Shown: piece by piece, positions 36,034 to 44,939 of the stretch | How the letters are laid out: each line of letters begins with the position of its first letter | How positions within the stretch are numbered: the stretch's first letter is position 1 | Assembly (NCBI RefSeq): GCF_029543085.1 | Contig: NZ_CP119967.1 | Span: 5,048,501 to 5,112,500 of the forward strand | Length of the DNA: 64,000 bases | Reading direction: 5' to 3' | From: Pseudomonas sp. A34-9 | Lineage (GTDB): Bacteria; Pseudomonadota; Gammaproteobacteria; Pseudomonadales; Pseudomonadaceae | The notes under the pieces: generated by a model | What the model was told of the DNA's origin: nothing | Databases searched by the model: none | What the model saw: the letters and a program-made list of their open reading frames with translations, nothing else | Position numbers and translations under genes: made by a program

Positions 36034-36969
36034 TCAACCACGGCTCACAAACACATCAGCCAGCAGTTGGTTGCGCGGCAATCCGGCCAGGTACAGGCGT
36101 CGGGCGAAGGCGTCGACACTGGCCGTCGAGCCGCAGACTAAGGCCAGGGTTTGCCGGGAAACAAGGCGCAGTTGCGCCAAAGCGGCGGCTGACTCGGCCG
36201 CCGTCCATAGCTCCACCGTCAGGTTGTCCCGCTGCGCGGCCAGTGCCGCCAAGGGTTTGGCCAGATAGTGCTCGCTGGCGTCATGGGCCAGGTGAATGAC
36301 GCGGATAGCGCCTTGGTGATCCTGCCGCAGGGCTTCACGCAGCACACCGAACAATGGGCCGAGCCCGGTGCCGGCAGCCAGCAGCCACAGCGGCCGGGTG
36401 TGCCAGTCGGGGTCGTAATGCAGCGCGCCGCCGCGCAGTTCGCCGAGACGGATCGAGTCGCCGATCTGCAAGCGCCGCGCGGCGTCGCTGAATTCGCCGG
36501 GCTGACGACAGTCGAGGTGAAATTCCAGAAAGCGGTCTTCTTCCGGCAGGCTGGCCAGTGAATAAGGCCGCGCGATGTGATCGATCCATAACACCAGATG
36601 CTGGCCGGCGCTGTAGCGCAATGGCCGTTGCGGGGTCAGGCGCAGACGCAGGACGCTGGCGCTGAGCCAGTCCAGCGCTGCGACCACCGCCGGGCGACCG
36701 TCGGTGAGCGGGTCGAAGGTGTGCACCTGCAAATCTTCGATCACCTGACACTGACACGCCAGGCGCCAGCCCTGCTGACGCTGCTCGGCGCTCAAGGCAT
36801 CCGGGCGATTGTCCGTCGGCAGGCCGTGCACGCACTGCACCAGGCAGGCATGGCAACTGCCGGCGCGGCAACTGTAAGGTACGGCGACGCCGTTCTGGTT
36901 GAGGGCGTCGAGCAGGTTGCTGCCCGCCGCCACCGACCATTGCCGTTCACCGACACGAAGTTCAGGCAT
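36034..36969 (-). CDS. Ferredoxin / ferredoxin-NAD(P)H reductase fusion (2Fe-2S)
   Basis: 311 residues. The N-terminal 2Fe-2S plant-type ferredoxin has CRAGSCHACLVQC plus a distal Cys in WRLACQC. It is followed by an FAD-binding beta barrel (ARPYSLAS, the RxYS motif) and an NAD-binding domain (LLAAGTGLGPLFGVLR). The order ferredoxin-FAD-NAD is as in oxygenase reductase subunits, and no oxygenase gene is next to it. ATG 36969 overlaps the diguanylate cyclase stop by 8 bp. The electron acceptor is unknown. Confidence 0.88.
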   Translation of the reverse strand: MPELRVGERQWSVAAGSNLLDALNQNGVAVPYSCRAGSCHACLVQCVHGLPTDNRPDALSAEQRQQGWRLACQCQVIEDLQVHTFDPLTDGRPAVVAALDWLSASVLRLRLTPQRPLRYSAGQHLVLWIDHIARPYSLASLPEEDRFLEFHLDCRQPGEFSDAARRLQIGDSIRLGELRGGALHYDPDWHTRPLWLLAAGTGLGPLFGVLREALRQDHQGAIRVIHLAHDASEHYLAKPLAALAAQRDNLTVELWTAAESAAALAQLRLVSRQTLALVCGSTASVDAFARRLYLAGLPRNQLLADVFVSRG

Positions 36970-38080
36970 CGACGTTCTCCCACGCGGCCGCACACCGATT
37001 GCGGCCGTCACGCTTGGCTCGATAAAGCGCCTGATCGGCACGCTGCAACGCCTCATCCAGATCATCGCCCAGGGTCAGCAGAGTCATGCCCGCCGACAGG
37101 CTGAGACTGCGCACATTCAAGCCGATCAGTTCGACATCGGTGAAGGCGATACGCAGGCGTTCGCAACACGCGGTCAGGCGTTCGGCGTTGCAGTCGGGCA
37201 GCAACACCACGAACTCCTCACCACCATAACGCGCCAGCACGTCGCCGTCGCGCAGGCAGGCCTGGGCGACAGCGGCGAACGCCTGCAGCACCTGATCGCC
37301 GGCGGCGTGACCATGCAGGTCGTTGATGCGTTTGAAGTGGTCGAGGTCGATCAGCGCCAGGCCATGCACCACGTCGCTGTCCATGGCATTCAGCTCCCGC
37401 GAGGCCAGGCGCAGGAAGTGCCGACGATTGAACAGGCCGGTCAACTCATCCGTAGCGACCAGATCTTCGAGCTGGCGCATCATCCCGCGCAGGGTGTCCT
37501 GATGCGCCTGCAAGGCAAACCGGCGCTGCCGCTGGCGTTGGCGCGAAACCTGTACGAAGCGTGCATAAAGCACCAGCCACGCCAGCACCATCGCCAGAAT
37601 GCACACCTGCAAGGCAGCAAGCGCAGGCTCGCGAAAGCGCAAGTGGTAAGCGTCCCACAGCGTGATCGCGCAGAAACTGAAAAACACCAACAGTGCGCAA
37701 CGGACGAACGCCCGCCGACTGAGATGGAACAGGCCGAACAGCAGGATCAACACATAGAACACCAAAAAGGCGCCACGCGCTTCATCCAGATGGGCGATCA
37801 GCCAGGTCTGCCAGCCGAGGCCGAGCAGCACTTGTGCTTCGGTCAGGCTGGGGTCGGCAAAGCGCAGGTTTCGCCCGCTCCAGAACAGCGCGAACAGGGT
37901 GGCCTGACTGATGACCACCAGTGCGCTGCCGATGGCGATGGCACTGAGGGACTGCTCGTAATGACCGGTGAAAAACGCCAGCCACAGCAGCAGCAAAGCC
38001 AATCCATAGGTGGCTGCAGCGAGGGCAAAGCGTTTGAGCAAAAGACGTTGAATGGCGTTATGGGTCAATCGTTGACTCAC
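36962..38080 (-). CDS. Membrane-bound diguanylate cyclase (GGDEF domain)
   Basis: 372 residues. About six TM helices fill residues 1-200 (LALLLLWLAFFTGHY; VLILLFGLFHL; ILAMVLAWLVLYARF), then a coiled stretch and a GGDEF domain with DELTGLFNRRHF, the metal-binding Asp in ALIDLDHFKRIND and the active GGEEF motif (ARYGGEEFVVLL). An RxxD inhibitory-site motif is not evident at the usual place. It makes c-di-GMP at the inner membrane. First gene of an operon with a reductase and a crotonase, an odd pairing. Confidence 0.9.
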   Translation of the reverse strand: MSQRLTHNAIQRLLLKRFALAAATYGLALLLLWLAFFTGHYEQSLSAIAIGSALVVISQATLFALFWSGRNLRFADPSLTEAQVLLGLGWQTWLIAHLDEARGAFLVFYVLILLFGLFHLSRRAFVRCALLVFFSFCAITLWDAYHLRFREPALAALQVCILAMVLAWLVLYARFVQVSRQRQRQRRFALQAHQDTLRGMMRQLEDLVATDELTGLFNRRHFLRLASRELNAMDSDVVHGLALIDLDHFKRINDLHGHAAGDQVLQAFAAVAQACLRDGDVLARYGGEEFVVLLPDCNAERLTACCERLRIAFTDVELIGLNVRSLSLSAGMTLLTLGDDLDEALQRADQALYRAKRDGRNRCAAAWENVDA

Positions 38081-38204
38081 CGTGCGATTGGAGGCTGACC
38101 GAGTGTCCTACTCTACAGACCGGCTGCCACTTTAGTGGCGTAGTCGATAAATGACCACCGATTTTCGGGCTCGAAATTTGACGTCAAAAGTGTGGCCTCA
38201 AAAG

Positions 38205-38458
38205 CCCCTCACCCTAGCCCTCTCCCAGAGGGAGAGGGGACTGACCGTGTTGTTTATCCGAGGTACACCGACCTGAAACATCGCGCCGGACTCAGGCCTG
38301 GAAGCGGCACATCAGCTCCCTTCTCCTCAGCCGAACTCAGGTTTTGAACAGCACCAAGATCGGCTCCCTTTCCCCCAGCCGAACTCAGGTTTTGAACAGC
38401 ACCAAGATCGGCTCCCTTTCCCCCTCGCCCCCCTGGGGGAGAGGGCTGGGGTGAGGGG
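38205..38458. repeat. MITE-like dispersed element, copy 2 with internal 48-bp tandem duplication
   Basis: The left end CCCCTCACCCTAGCCCTCTCCC (38205-38226) and the right end GGGAGAGGGCTGGGGTGAGGG (about 38436-38457) form inverted termini. Between them a 48-bp unit is repeated at 38328-38375 and 38376-38423. It lies in the 602-bp space between the divergent diguanylate cyclase and fumarase genes. The remainder, 38459-38682, is the fumarase upstream region, with no other feature I can name. Confidence 0.75.
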
Positions 38459-38682
38459 GTAGCTCTTGAAGAGCAAACCCCATGTCCGATATTCGCCCAC
38501 CCATGCGACCAACGAATGACTGCCGGCGCGTGTACGCCCCATCGAGGCGCGTTATACTGCCGCGCCTTTTTAGCGTCGCGCCAGCAGCCCCGGCGTGCCT
38601 TGAAAGGTGCTTGCGACCGACCGAAACACCCAAGCCGCAGGCACCTTATTGAATGTTCCCGTCTTTTAGAGGAGCGCGACTC

Positions 38683-40206
38683 ATGACCGTGATCAAGCAA
38701 GACGACCTGATTCAGAGCGTTGCCGACGCCCTGCAGTTCATTTCCTATTACCACCCCGTGGATTTCATCCAGGCGATGCACGAAGCCTACCTGCGCGAAG
38801 AATCGCCAGCGGCCCGTGACTCGATGGCGCAGATCCTGATCAACTCGCGCATGTGCGCCACCGGCCACCGCCCGATCTGCCAGGACACCGGCATCGTCAC
38901 CGTGTTCGTGCGCGTCGGCATGGACGTACGTTGGGATGGCGCCACCATGGGCCTGGACGACATGATCAACGAAGGCGTGCGTCGCGCCTATAACCTGCCG
39001 GAAAACGTCCTGCGTGCCTCGATCCTCGCCGACCCGGCGGGCGCTCGCAAAAACACCAAGGACAACACCCCGGCGGTCATCCACTACTCCATCGTCCCGG
39101 GCAACACCGTGGAAGTGGACGTGGCGGCCAAGGGCGGCGGTTCCGAGAACAAGTCGAAAATGGCCATGCTCAACCCGTCCGACTCGATCGTTGACTGGGT
39201 ACTGAAGACCGTTCCGACCATGGGCGCCGGCTGGTGCCCACCGGGCATGCTCGGCATCGGCATCGGCGGCACCGCCGAGAAAGCCGCCGTCATGGCCAAG
39301 GAAGTGTTGATGGAATCCATCGACATCCACGAACTGAAGGCCCGTGGCCCGCAGAACCGCATCGAAGAAATGCGTCTGGAGCTGTTCGAGAAGGTCAACC
39401 AGTTGGGCATCGGCGCCCAGGGCCTCGGTGGCCTGACCACCGTGCTCGACGTGAAGATCATGGACTACCCGACCCACGCCGCTTCGTTGCCGGTGTGCAT
39501 GATCCCGAACTGCGCCGCCACCCGTCACGCGCACTTCGTGCTCGACGGCAGCGGCCCGGCCTCGCTGGAAGCGCCACCGCTGGACGCCTACCCGGAAATC
39601 GTCTGGGAAGCCGGCCCGTCGGCCCGCCGCGTCAATCTCGACACCCTGACCCCGGAAGACGTGCAGAGCTGGAAGCCGGGCGAAACCGTCCTGCTCAACG
39701 GCAAAATGCTCACCGGTCGCGACGCCGCGCACAAGCGCATGGTCGAGATGCTCAACAAGGGCGAAACCCTGCCGGTGGACCTCAAAGGTCGCTTCATCTA
39801 CTACGTCGGCCCGGTTGATCCGGTCGGTGACGAAGTGGTTGGCCCGGCGGGCCCGACCACCGCAACGCGGATGGACAAGTTCACCCGGCAGATCCTCGAG
39901 CAGACCGGCCTGTTGGGCATGATCGGCAAGTCCGAGCGCGGCCCGACCGCAATCGACGCGATCAAGGACAACAAGGCCGTGTACCTGATGGCCGTCGGCG
40001 GCGCCGCTTATCTGGTGGCGCAAGCGATCAAGAAGTCCAAGGTACTGGCGTTCGCCGAGCTGGGCATGGAAGCGATCTACGAGTTCGAGGTCAAGGACAT
40101 GCCGGTGACGGTTGCAGTCGATAGCAAAGGCGAGTCGGTGCACATCACCGGCCCGGCGATCTGGCAACAGAAGATCAGCGAAAGCCTGGCGGTAGAAGTG
40201 CAGTAA
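38683..40206 (+). CDS. Fumarate hydratase class I (iron-sulfur)
   Basis: 507 residues, the normal Pseudomonas class I length. It interconverts fumarate and malate in the TCA cycle using a 4Fe-4S cluster. The cluster-ligand cysteines are in RPICQDTG, MIPNCAATRHAHF and the MCATGHR region, and GGTAEKAAVMAKEVLM is conserved. ATG 38683 has AGAGGAG 8 nt upstream. A longer in-frame start at 38653 has no support. Monocistronic with its own terminator. Homologues are named fumA or ttdA-like. Confidence 0.93.
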   Translation: MTVIKQDDLIQSVADALQFISYYHPVDFIQAMHEAYLREESPAARDSMAQILINSRMCATGHRPICQDTGIVTVFVRVGMDVRWDGATMGLDDMINEGVRRAYNLPENVLRASILADPAGARKNTKDNTPAVIHYSIVPGNTVEVDVAAKGGGSENKSKMAMLNPSDSIVDWVLKTVPTMGAGWCPPGMLGIGIGGTAEKAAVMAKEVLMESIDIHELKARGPQNRIEEMRLELFEKVNQLGIGAQGLGGLTTVLDVKIMDYPTHAASLPVCMIPNCAATRHAHFVLDGSGPASLEAPPLDAYPEIVWEAGPSARRVNLDTLTPEDVQSWKPGETVLLNGKMLTGRDAAHKRMVEMLNKGETLPVDLKGRFIYYVGPVDPVGDEVVGPAGPTTATRMDKFTRQILEQTGLLGMIGKSERGPTAIDAIKDNKAVYLMAVGGAAYLVAQAIKKSKVLAFAELGMEAIYEFEVKDMPVTVAVDSKGESVHITGPAIWQQKISESLAVEVQ

Positions 40207-40225
40207 GCGCTTAAACCGTAAAAAG

Positions 40226-40262
40226 AAGGCCGGCCCGTCACGCGACGGGCCGGCCTTTTTTT
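40226..40262 (+). terminator. Fumarase Rho-independent terminator
   Basis: The 14-bp stem AAGGCCGGCCCGTC (40226-40239) / GACGGGCCGGCCTT (40244-40257) is followed by a T-run to 40262. Confidence 0.9.
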
Positions 40263-40268
40263 GTGCCC

Positions 40269-40291
40269 GAACCTTCGGCAGCTCCTACAAG
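40269..40291. repeat. REP remnant
   Basis: CCTTCGGCAGCTCCTACAA follows the fumarase terminator. It is one half of a REP-type sequence, without a visible partner. Confidence 0.5.
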
Positions 40292-40354
40292 ATCGGGCAA
40301 TCTCATTTTTGGCGATAAAAACCTCGCCAATGCTTACAAATCGTTCTTGCGCAC

Positions 40355-40370
40355 CTGTCAGGTCTGACAG
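40355..40370. promoter_or_regulatory. Dyad operator site D (TcB-TccC operon)
   Basis: CTGTCAGGTCTGACAG has perfect 7-bp inverted arms around GT and ends 69 bp before the TcB start. It matches site A at 15 of 16 positions. Confidence 0.7.
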
Positions 40371-40439
40371 GTTACGCCCCGCCCGGTTCTTGATAGCGTC
40401 TGTCCATCCTCGCCTCCCGCGTGTGCAACGGACAAGACC

Positions 40440-43400
40440 ATGGCCGATCAGGAACTGAGCATCACCACACCTTCCATTGCCAAAAGCTCGTCGATTGCCA
40501 CCATTGGCAAAAGTTGGGGTGCCGTCGGGCCGACCGGTGCCGCGTCGTTCGAGCTGCCAATCCCCCTGTCCGCCGGGCGTGGCTGGGATCCGCAGCTGTC
40601 ACTGACCTATAGCAGCCAGGCCGGCAACGGCCCGTTCGGGGTTGGCTGGGGGCTGGGGCTCAGTCAGATCAGCCGGCGCACCAACAAAGGCGTGCCACGC
40701 TATACCGGGCACGACGAAATCATCGGCGCCGACGGCGAGGTGTGGATGCCGGAGCTTGAGGACGACGGCACCCTCAAGTCGCGGCTTGAATCCGCTTATG
40801 ACGGCGATGACGTCGGACCGCACGCGGTAGTGCGTTACTGGCCACGGGTCGAAGGCGACTTTGCCCTGCGCGAGCTGTGGCAAGCGCAATCCGGTGAGCC
40901 GCCCTTCTGGCTGGTGCATGGCGCTGACGGCTCGTTGCATGTGTATGGCAAGTCAGCCACTTCACGCCGTGCCGATCCGGCCGACCCACAGCACATCAGC
41001 GTCTGGCTGCTTTGCGAAAGCATGAACGCACGCGGCGAACATATCTGTTATCAGTACCAGGCGGATGATCAGGATCCCGACCTGGTCCATGATTACAGCG
41101 CCCAGCGCTATCTGCAGCGGCTGTGCTACGGCAATTTCACCGCGAGCAAGAAGCTCTATGCCTGGGAGGCGGAGGATGCCGCGCAACCGGACTGGCATTT
41201 TCAGCTGGTGTTCGACTACGGCGAGCGCGCCACGGCGCTGACCGAAGTCCCGGCCTATGACGGCGACACCCTGCTGCCGTGGCCCGTTCGCCCGGATCCC
41301 TTTTCAACCTATGGCCAGGGTTTTGAAGTGGGCACCCGTCGGCTCTGCCGGCAAGTGCTGATGTTTCATCACTTCCCGCTCAGCCTGCCGGGTAAACCGG
41401 TGCTGGTGCGTCGTCTATTGCTGGAGTACCACTCGCCGCAAAACGTCACGCAGTGGTCCTACAGCCAGATCAGCGCCGCCCACTATCAGGCTTTCGATGC
41501 CAGCGGCGCAGTCGAAAACACCCCGCCGGTGGAATTCGACTATTCAGCCTTCGAGATCAACAAAACCCCGGCGCGTTTGTTCGAAGCGGATCATCAACCG
41601 GGCATCGAGGACGGCGCGTTCTACCAATGCGTCGACCTTTATGGTGAAGGCATTCCCGGGTTTCTCTACCGCCACGATCAGGCCTGGTATTACCGCGAAC
41701 CGCTGCGCGCAGACGCAGGCGGTGACGCGATCGGCTATGGGCCATGGACGGCGCTGGACAAGATCCCGGTGGCCGCCCGTCACCGCCCGGTCGAGCAACT
41801 GCTCACCGACCTGACCGGTGACGGACGTCTGGACTGGATCACCGCGCAACCGGGCCTCAGCGGTGTGCGCACGCTGAATGCGCAACGCGAGTTCGCCGAC
41901 TTCGTGCCGTTCGACGCGTTCCCGCTGGAGTTTTTCAACACGCTGTCGCAACTGGGCGACCTCAGCGGAGACGGCCTCAGCTCGATTGCCCTGATCGGCC
42001 CGAACTCGGTACGTCTGTACGCCAACCAACGGGAACAAGGTTTCGCAGCGGCCGAAGTCGTGGCGCATACGCCAGCCGACGACCGCTTGCCGCTGTTCAG
42101 CAACTCAGCCACTGAACTGGTCGTACTCGCTCACTTGCTGGGCAGCGACATGCCCGAGCTGTGCCGCATACGCCACAACGAAATCACCTGCTGGCCGAAT
42201 CTGGGCCACGGCCGGTTCGGTGAAGGTCGCAAGATCAGCGAGCTGCCGTTCACCTATGAGCAATTCGATGCCTCGCGCGTACGTCTGGCCGACCTCGATG
42301 GCTCCGGGGCACCGGCGCTGATCTATCTGCAATCCGATGTCTTCGAGATCTATCTGAATCGCGGCGGTAATGGTCTGGAGCAAATTCCGGTCACGGTGCC
42401 GTGGCCCGAAGGCGTGCGCTTTGACCGTTTGTGTCAGGTGAGCTTCGCCGACCTGCAAGGCCTGGGCTGTGCCAGCCTGATCCTCACCGTGCCGCATCTG
42501 CAGCCGCAGCATTGGCGCTACGATTTCGTCTCGGCCAAACCCTGGTTGCTGACGGCCAGCAATAACAACATGGGTTGCAGCACCAGCGTGGTCTATCGCA
42601 GTTCGGCGCAGGAATGGCTGGACGAAAAACACCGCTTGCTCACACTCAAACGTCTGCCGGTCGCGCATTTGCCGTTTCCGGTGGCGGTGGTCAAACAGCA
42701 GCAGCAACGGGATGAAATCACCGGCAATTGCCTGACCCAGTCGTTCACTTGGCGTGAGGGTGTCTACGACGGCAGGGAGCGTGAATTCCGCGGTTTCGGC
42801 CACTTGCAGCAAACCGACAGTGAAAGCGCTGCGGGTGATGACGACGTCGGTTTCAGCGCACCGGTGCGGGTCTGTACCTGGTTTCATACCGGGCAATCGC
42901 TGGACCGCTCCCGCGAGGCCTATTTCAATGAGGATGCACGCGCGGTTGCACTGGGCAAAACAGTGTTCAGCCGTTATCACCCCGCCGACGAAGTCGACGA
43001 ACCGATCGCGCCGCACGACGCCGACAGCCAATACCAGATAGCCCGGGCGCTGGTCGGCTCGGTCACCCGCGTCGAAACCTATGCCGATGCCGAGGTCGAC
43101 GAACCGGGCATTGCCCTGCCTTATGCGGTGGAAGAATTTCGCTATCTGGTGCGCGAAGTACGTTGCAAAGGATCGTATGCGGCTGCGGTTCTACTGCCGC
43201 TGGTGCTGGAAAAAATCAGCTATCAGTACGACCGTTTCATCGACGATCCGCTGTGCCGGCACGAGGTCAACCTGCGCTGGAACGATTACGGCCTGTCGAT
43301 CCATGCGCTGACGGTGAGCTACGCGCGCCGCCTGAGCGACACGGACACACCACCGTTTACCGATCCCGATGAGCAACAGTGGTGGCGCGACGCTCATGAC

Positions 43401-44939
43401 GAGGCGCAACAGTCGTTCTATCTGAGCGAGACCCACAGTCAGTTCATTGATCTGGACAAGGATCCCCAGCACTGGCGACTCGGCTTGCCATTTCAACAGC
43501 GCAGCAATGCGCTGGTGCTGCCCAAAGGTACGCTGCCCACCGGGCTGTCCCCGGAGCAGGTGTCCTTCGGGCAACTGACGGAGCATCAGAATTCCTCACA
43601 CTGGGAGACCGAGCGGGTCCTGACAACCCAGTCCGTACAACGCTACGTGAAAGAAGACGGCACCCCGCTGGCTGACGGTGTTGCAGAGTTCGAAGCACTG
43701 GCCGGGCCGCTGGAACTGGCGCAATTGGACAAGACCGCGCTGGACGCCTACGACGTGCTGCCGCCGCCCTTCGACATTCGCGAAGAGCTGGCGAAGATCG
43801 GTTATAAACCGATGGCTCTCCAGTTCGAACCACCCGCCCCGGCCGACGCCGAAGCCAACCTGTGGTCGGCAACATTCGGCTTTGCCGAGTACGGCAGCCT
43901 CAGCGATTTCTACAAAGTGCAGCGCTACCGCGAAACCCTCAGCCACGGTTTCACCACCGCCGAATACGACGACTATCGGCTGGCGGTGACCCGCGTCGAG
44001 TTGCCGGACGGCTGCACCACGCAGATCGCTTACGACTATCACGCCTTGCAACCGCTGCGCATCACCGACGCTAACGACAATATCCAGGAGGCGATCTACG
44101 AACCTTCCGGGCAGCCGCTGGCCAGCAGTTTTTACGGTAGCGAAAACGCTGTGGCCGCCGGCTTCAGACCGCTGAGTGAATACGAGCGCCCGGAGGATCA
44201 TCGCCCGGACCCGGCCATCAATGATCCGGGCAAGGCTGTGCAAAAAGCCGCCAGCACCCTGCGCAAAGACCTGTTCAGCTGGATGGGGGAACTCCCGCTC
44301 GCGAATGCGGCGACAGCACAGTGGGTGGCGGACGGATACCTGCTGCCCAGCGGCCACATCCGCGCCAGCGCACGCCGGCGGCTTGCCCTGTCCAACAACC
44401 TGACGCCCGCCGAACAGACCTTGCGTGAGGCAATCGATGCGGCGCATCGCGAACCGGTCCACAGTGTGGTGCTGAGCGCCGACCGCTACCCCGACGATGA
44501 GGTTGCGGCGCAGATCCAGATCGTCAAAGTCTGCGTTGACGGCTTTGGCCGGACGCTGCAAACCCAGCAACGGGTTGACCCCGGCATGGCGTATGCGGTG
44601 GCCGATGACGGCTCACTGATTGTCGAGAACGGCAAGTTTGTCGAGGTCCATGCCGACCCGCGCTGGCGCATCAGCGAGCGCATCGAATACAACAACAAGG
44701 GTTTGGCGGTGCGTCAGTTCCGGCCGTTTTTCGCCAACGTGCATCGCTACGTCAACGATCACTCCCTGCACGAACTCGGCTACTTCGATCAATTGTTTTA
44801 TGACCCGCTGGGCCGGGCGATCAGGCTGGTCAACGCCAAGGGTGACTTCTCCCGCGAGACATACCACCCGTGGTACCACACCAGCGAAGACTTCAATGAC
44901 ACCGCCGAGCCATCGCCATCGAAGGCGGCGAGATCATGA
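40440..44939 (+). CDS. Tc toxin B subunit (TcdB/TcaC, SpvB N-terminal domain)
   Basis: 1499 residues. The N-terminal SpvB domain (AASFELPIPLSAGRGWDPQLSLTYSSQ) spans about residues 30-300. The middle holds a beta propeller with FG-GAP/VCBS-like strands (LTDLTGDGRLDWITA, LGDLSGDGLSSIAL, LADLDGSGAPALIYL; about 395-640), then the TcdB middle region and YD/RHS-type strands to the C terminus. TcB binds TcA by its propeller and, with TcC, forms the hollow shell that stores the toxin. The last codon overlaps the TccC start (ATGA). No signal peptide, as usual for Tc proteins. Confidence 0.93.
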   Translation: MADQELSITTPSIAKSSSIATIGKSWGAVGPTGAASFELPIPLSAGRGWDPQLSLTYSSQAGNGPFGVGWGLGLSQISRRTNKGVPRYTGHDEIIGADGEVWMPELEDDGTLKSRLESAYDGDDVGPHAVVRYWPRVEGDFALRELWQAQSGEPPFWLVHGADGSLHVYGKSATSRRADPADPQHISVWLLCESMNARGEHICYQYQADDQDPDLVHDYSAQRYLQRLCYGNFTASKKLYAWEAEDAAQPDWHFQLVFDYGERATALTEVPAYDGDTLLPWPVRPDPFSTYGQGFEVGTRRLCRQVLMFHHFPLSLPGKPVLVRRLLLEYHSPQNVTQWSYSQISAAHYQAFDASGAVENTPPVEFDYSAFEINKTPARLFEADHQPGIEDGAFYQCVDLYGEGIPGFLYRHDQAWYYREPLRADAGGDAIGYGPWTALDKIPVAARHRPVEQLLTDLTGDGRLDWITAQPGLSGVRTLNAQREFADFVPFDAFPLEFFNTLSQLGDLSGDGLSSIALIGPNSVRLYANQREQGFAAAEVVAHTPADDRLPLFSNSATELVVLAHLLGSDMPELCRIRHNEITCWPNLGHGRFGEGRKISELPFTYEQFDASRVRLADLDGSGAPALIYLQSDVFEIYLNRGGNGLEQIPVTVPWPEGVRFDRLCQVSFADLQGLGCASLILTVPHLQPQHWRYDFVSAKPWLLTASNNNMGCSTSVVYRSSAQEWLDEKHRLLTLKRLPVAHLPFPVAVVKQQQQRDEITGNCLTQSFTWREGVYDGREREFRGFGHLQQTDSESAAGDDDVGFSAPVRVCTWFHTGQSLDRSREAYFNEDARAVALGKTVFSRYHPADEVDEPIAPHDADSQYQIARALVGSVTRVETYADAEVDEPGIALPYAVEEFRYLVREVRCKGSYAAAVLLPLVLEKISYQYDRFIDDPLCRHEVNLRWNDYGLSIHALTVSYARRLSDTDTPPFTDPDEQQWWRDAHDEAQQSFYLSETHSQFIDLDKDPQHWRLGLPFQQRSNALVLPKGTLPTGLSPEQVSFGQLTEHQNSSHWETERVLTTQSVQRYVKEDGTPLADGVAEFEALAGPLELAQLDKTALDAYDVLPPPFDIREELAKIGYKPMALQFEPPAPADAEANLWSATFGFAEYGSLSDFYKVQRYRETLSHGFTTAEYDDYRLAVTRVELPDGCTTQIAYDYHALQPLRITDANDNIQEAIYEPSGQPLASSFYGSENAVAAGFRPLSEYERPEDHRPDPAINDPGKAVQKAASTLRKDLFSWMGELPLANAATAQWVADGYLLPSGHIRASARRRLALSNNLTPAEQTLREAIDAAHREPVHSVVLSADRYPDDEVAAQIQIVKVCVDGFGRTLQTQQRVDPGMAYAVADDGSLIVENGKFVEVHADPRWRISERIEYNNKGLAVRQFRPFFANVHRYVNDHSLHELGYFDQLFYDPLGRAIRLVNAKGDFSRETYHPWYHTSEDFNDTAEPSPSKAARS

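Noticed and set aside
38328..38423. CRISPR-like repeats
   Set aside because: Two directly adjacent 48-bp copies without spacers; this is a tandem duplication inside the MITE-like element.
38254..40167. 637-codon open frame antisense to fumarase
   Set aside because: The opposite frame has strong family motifs, and the antisense protein is His/Arg/Val-rich, typical of GC-rich shadow frames.
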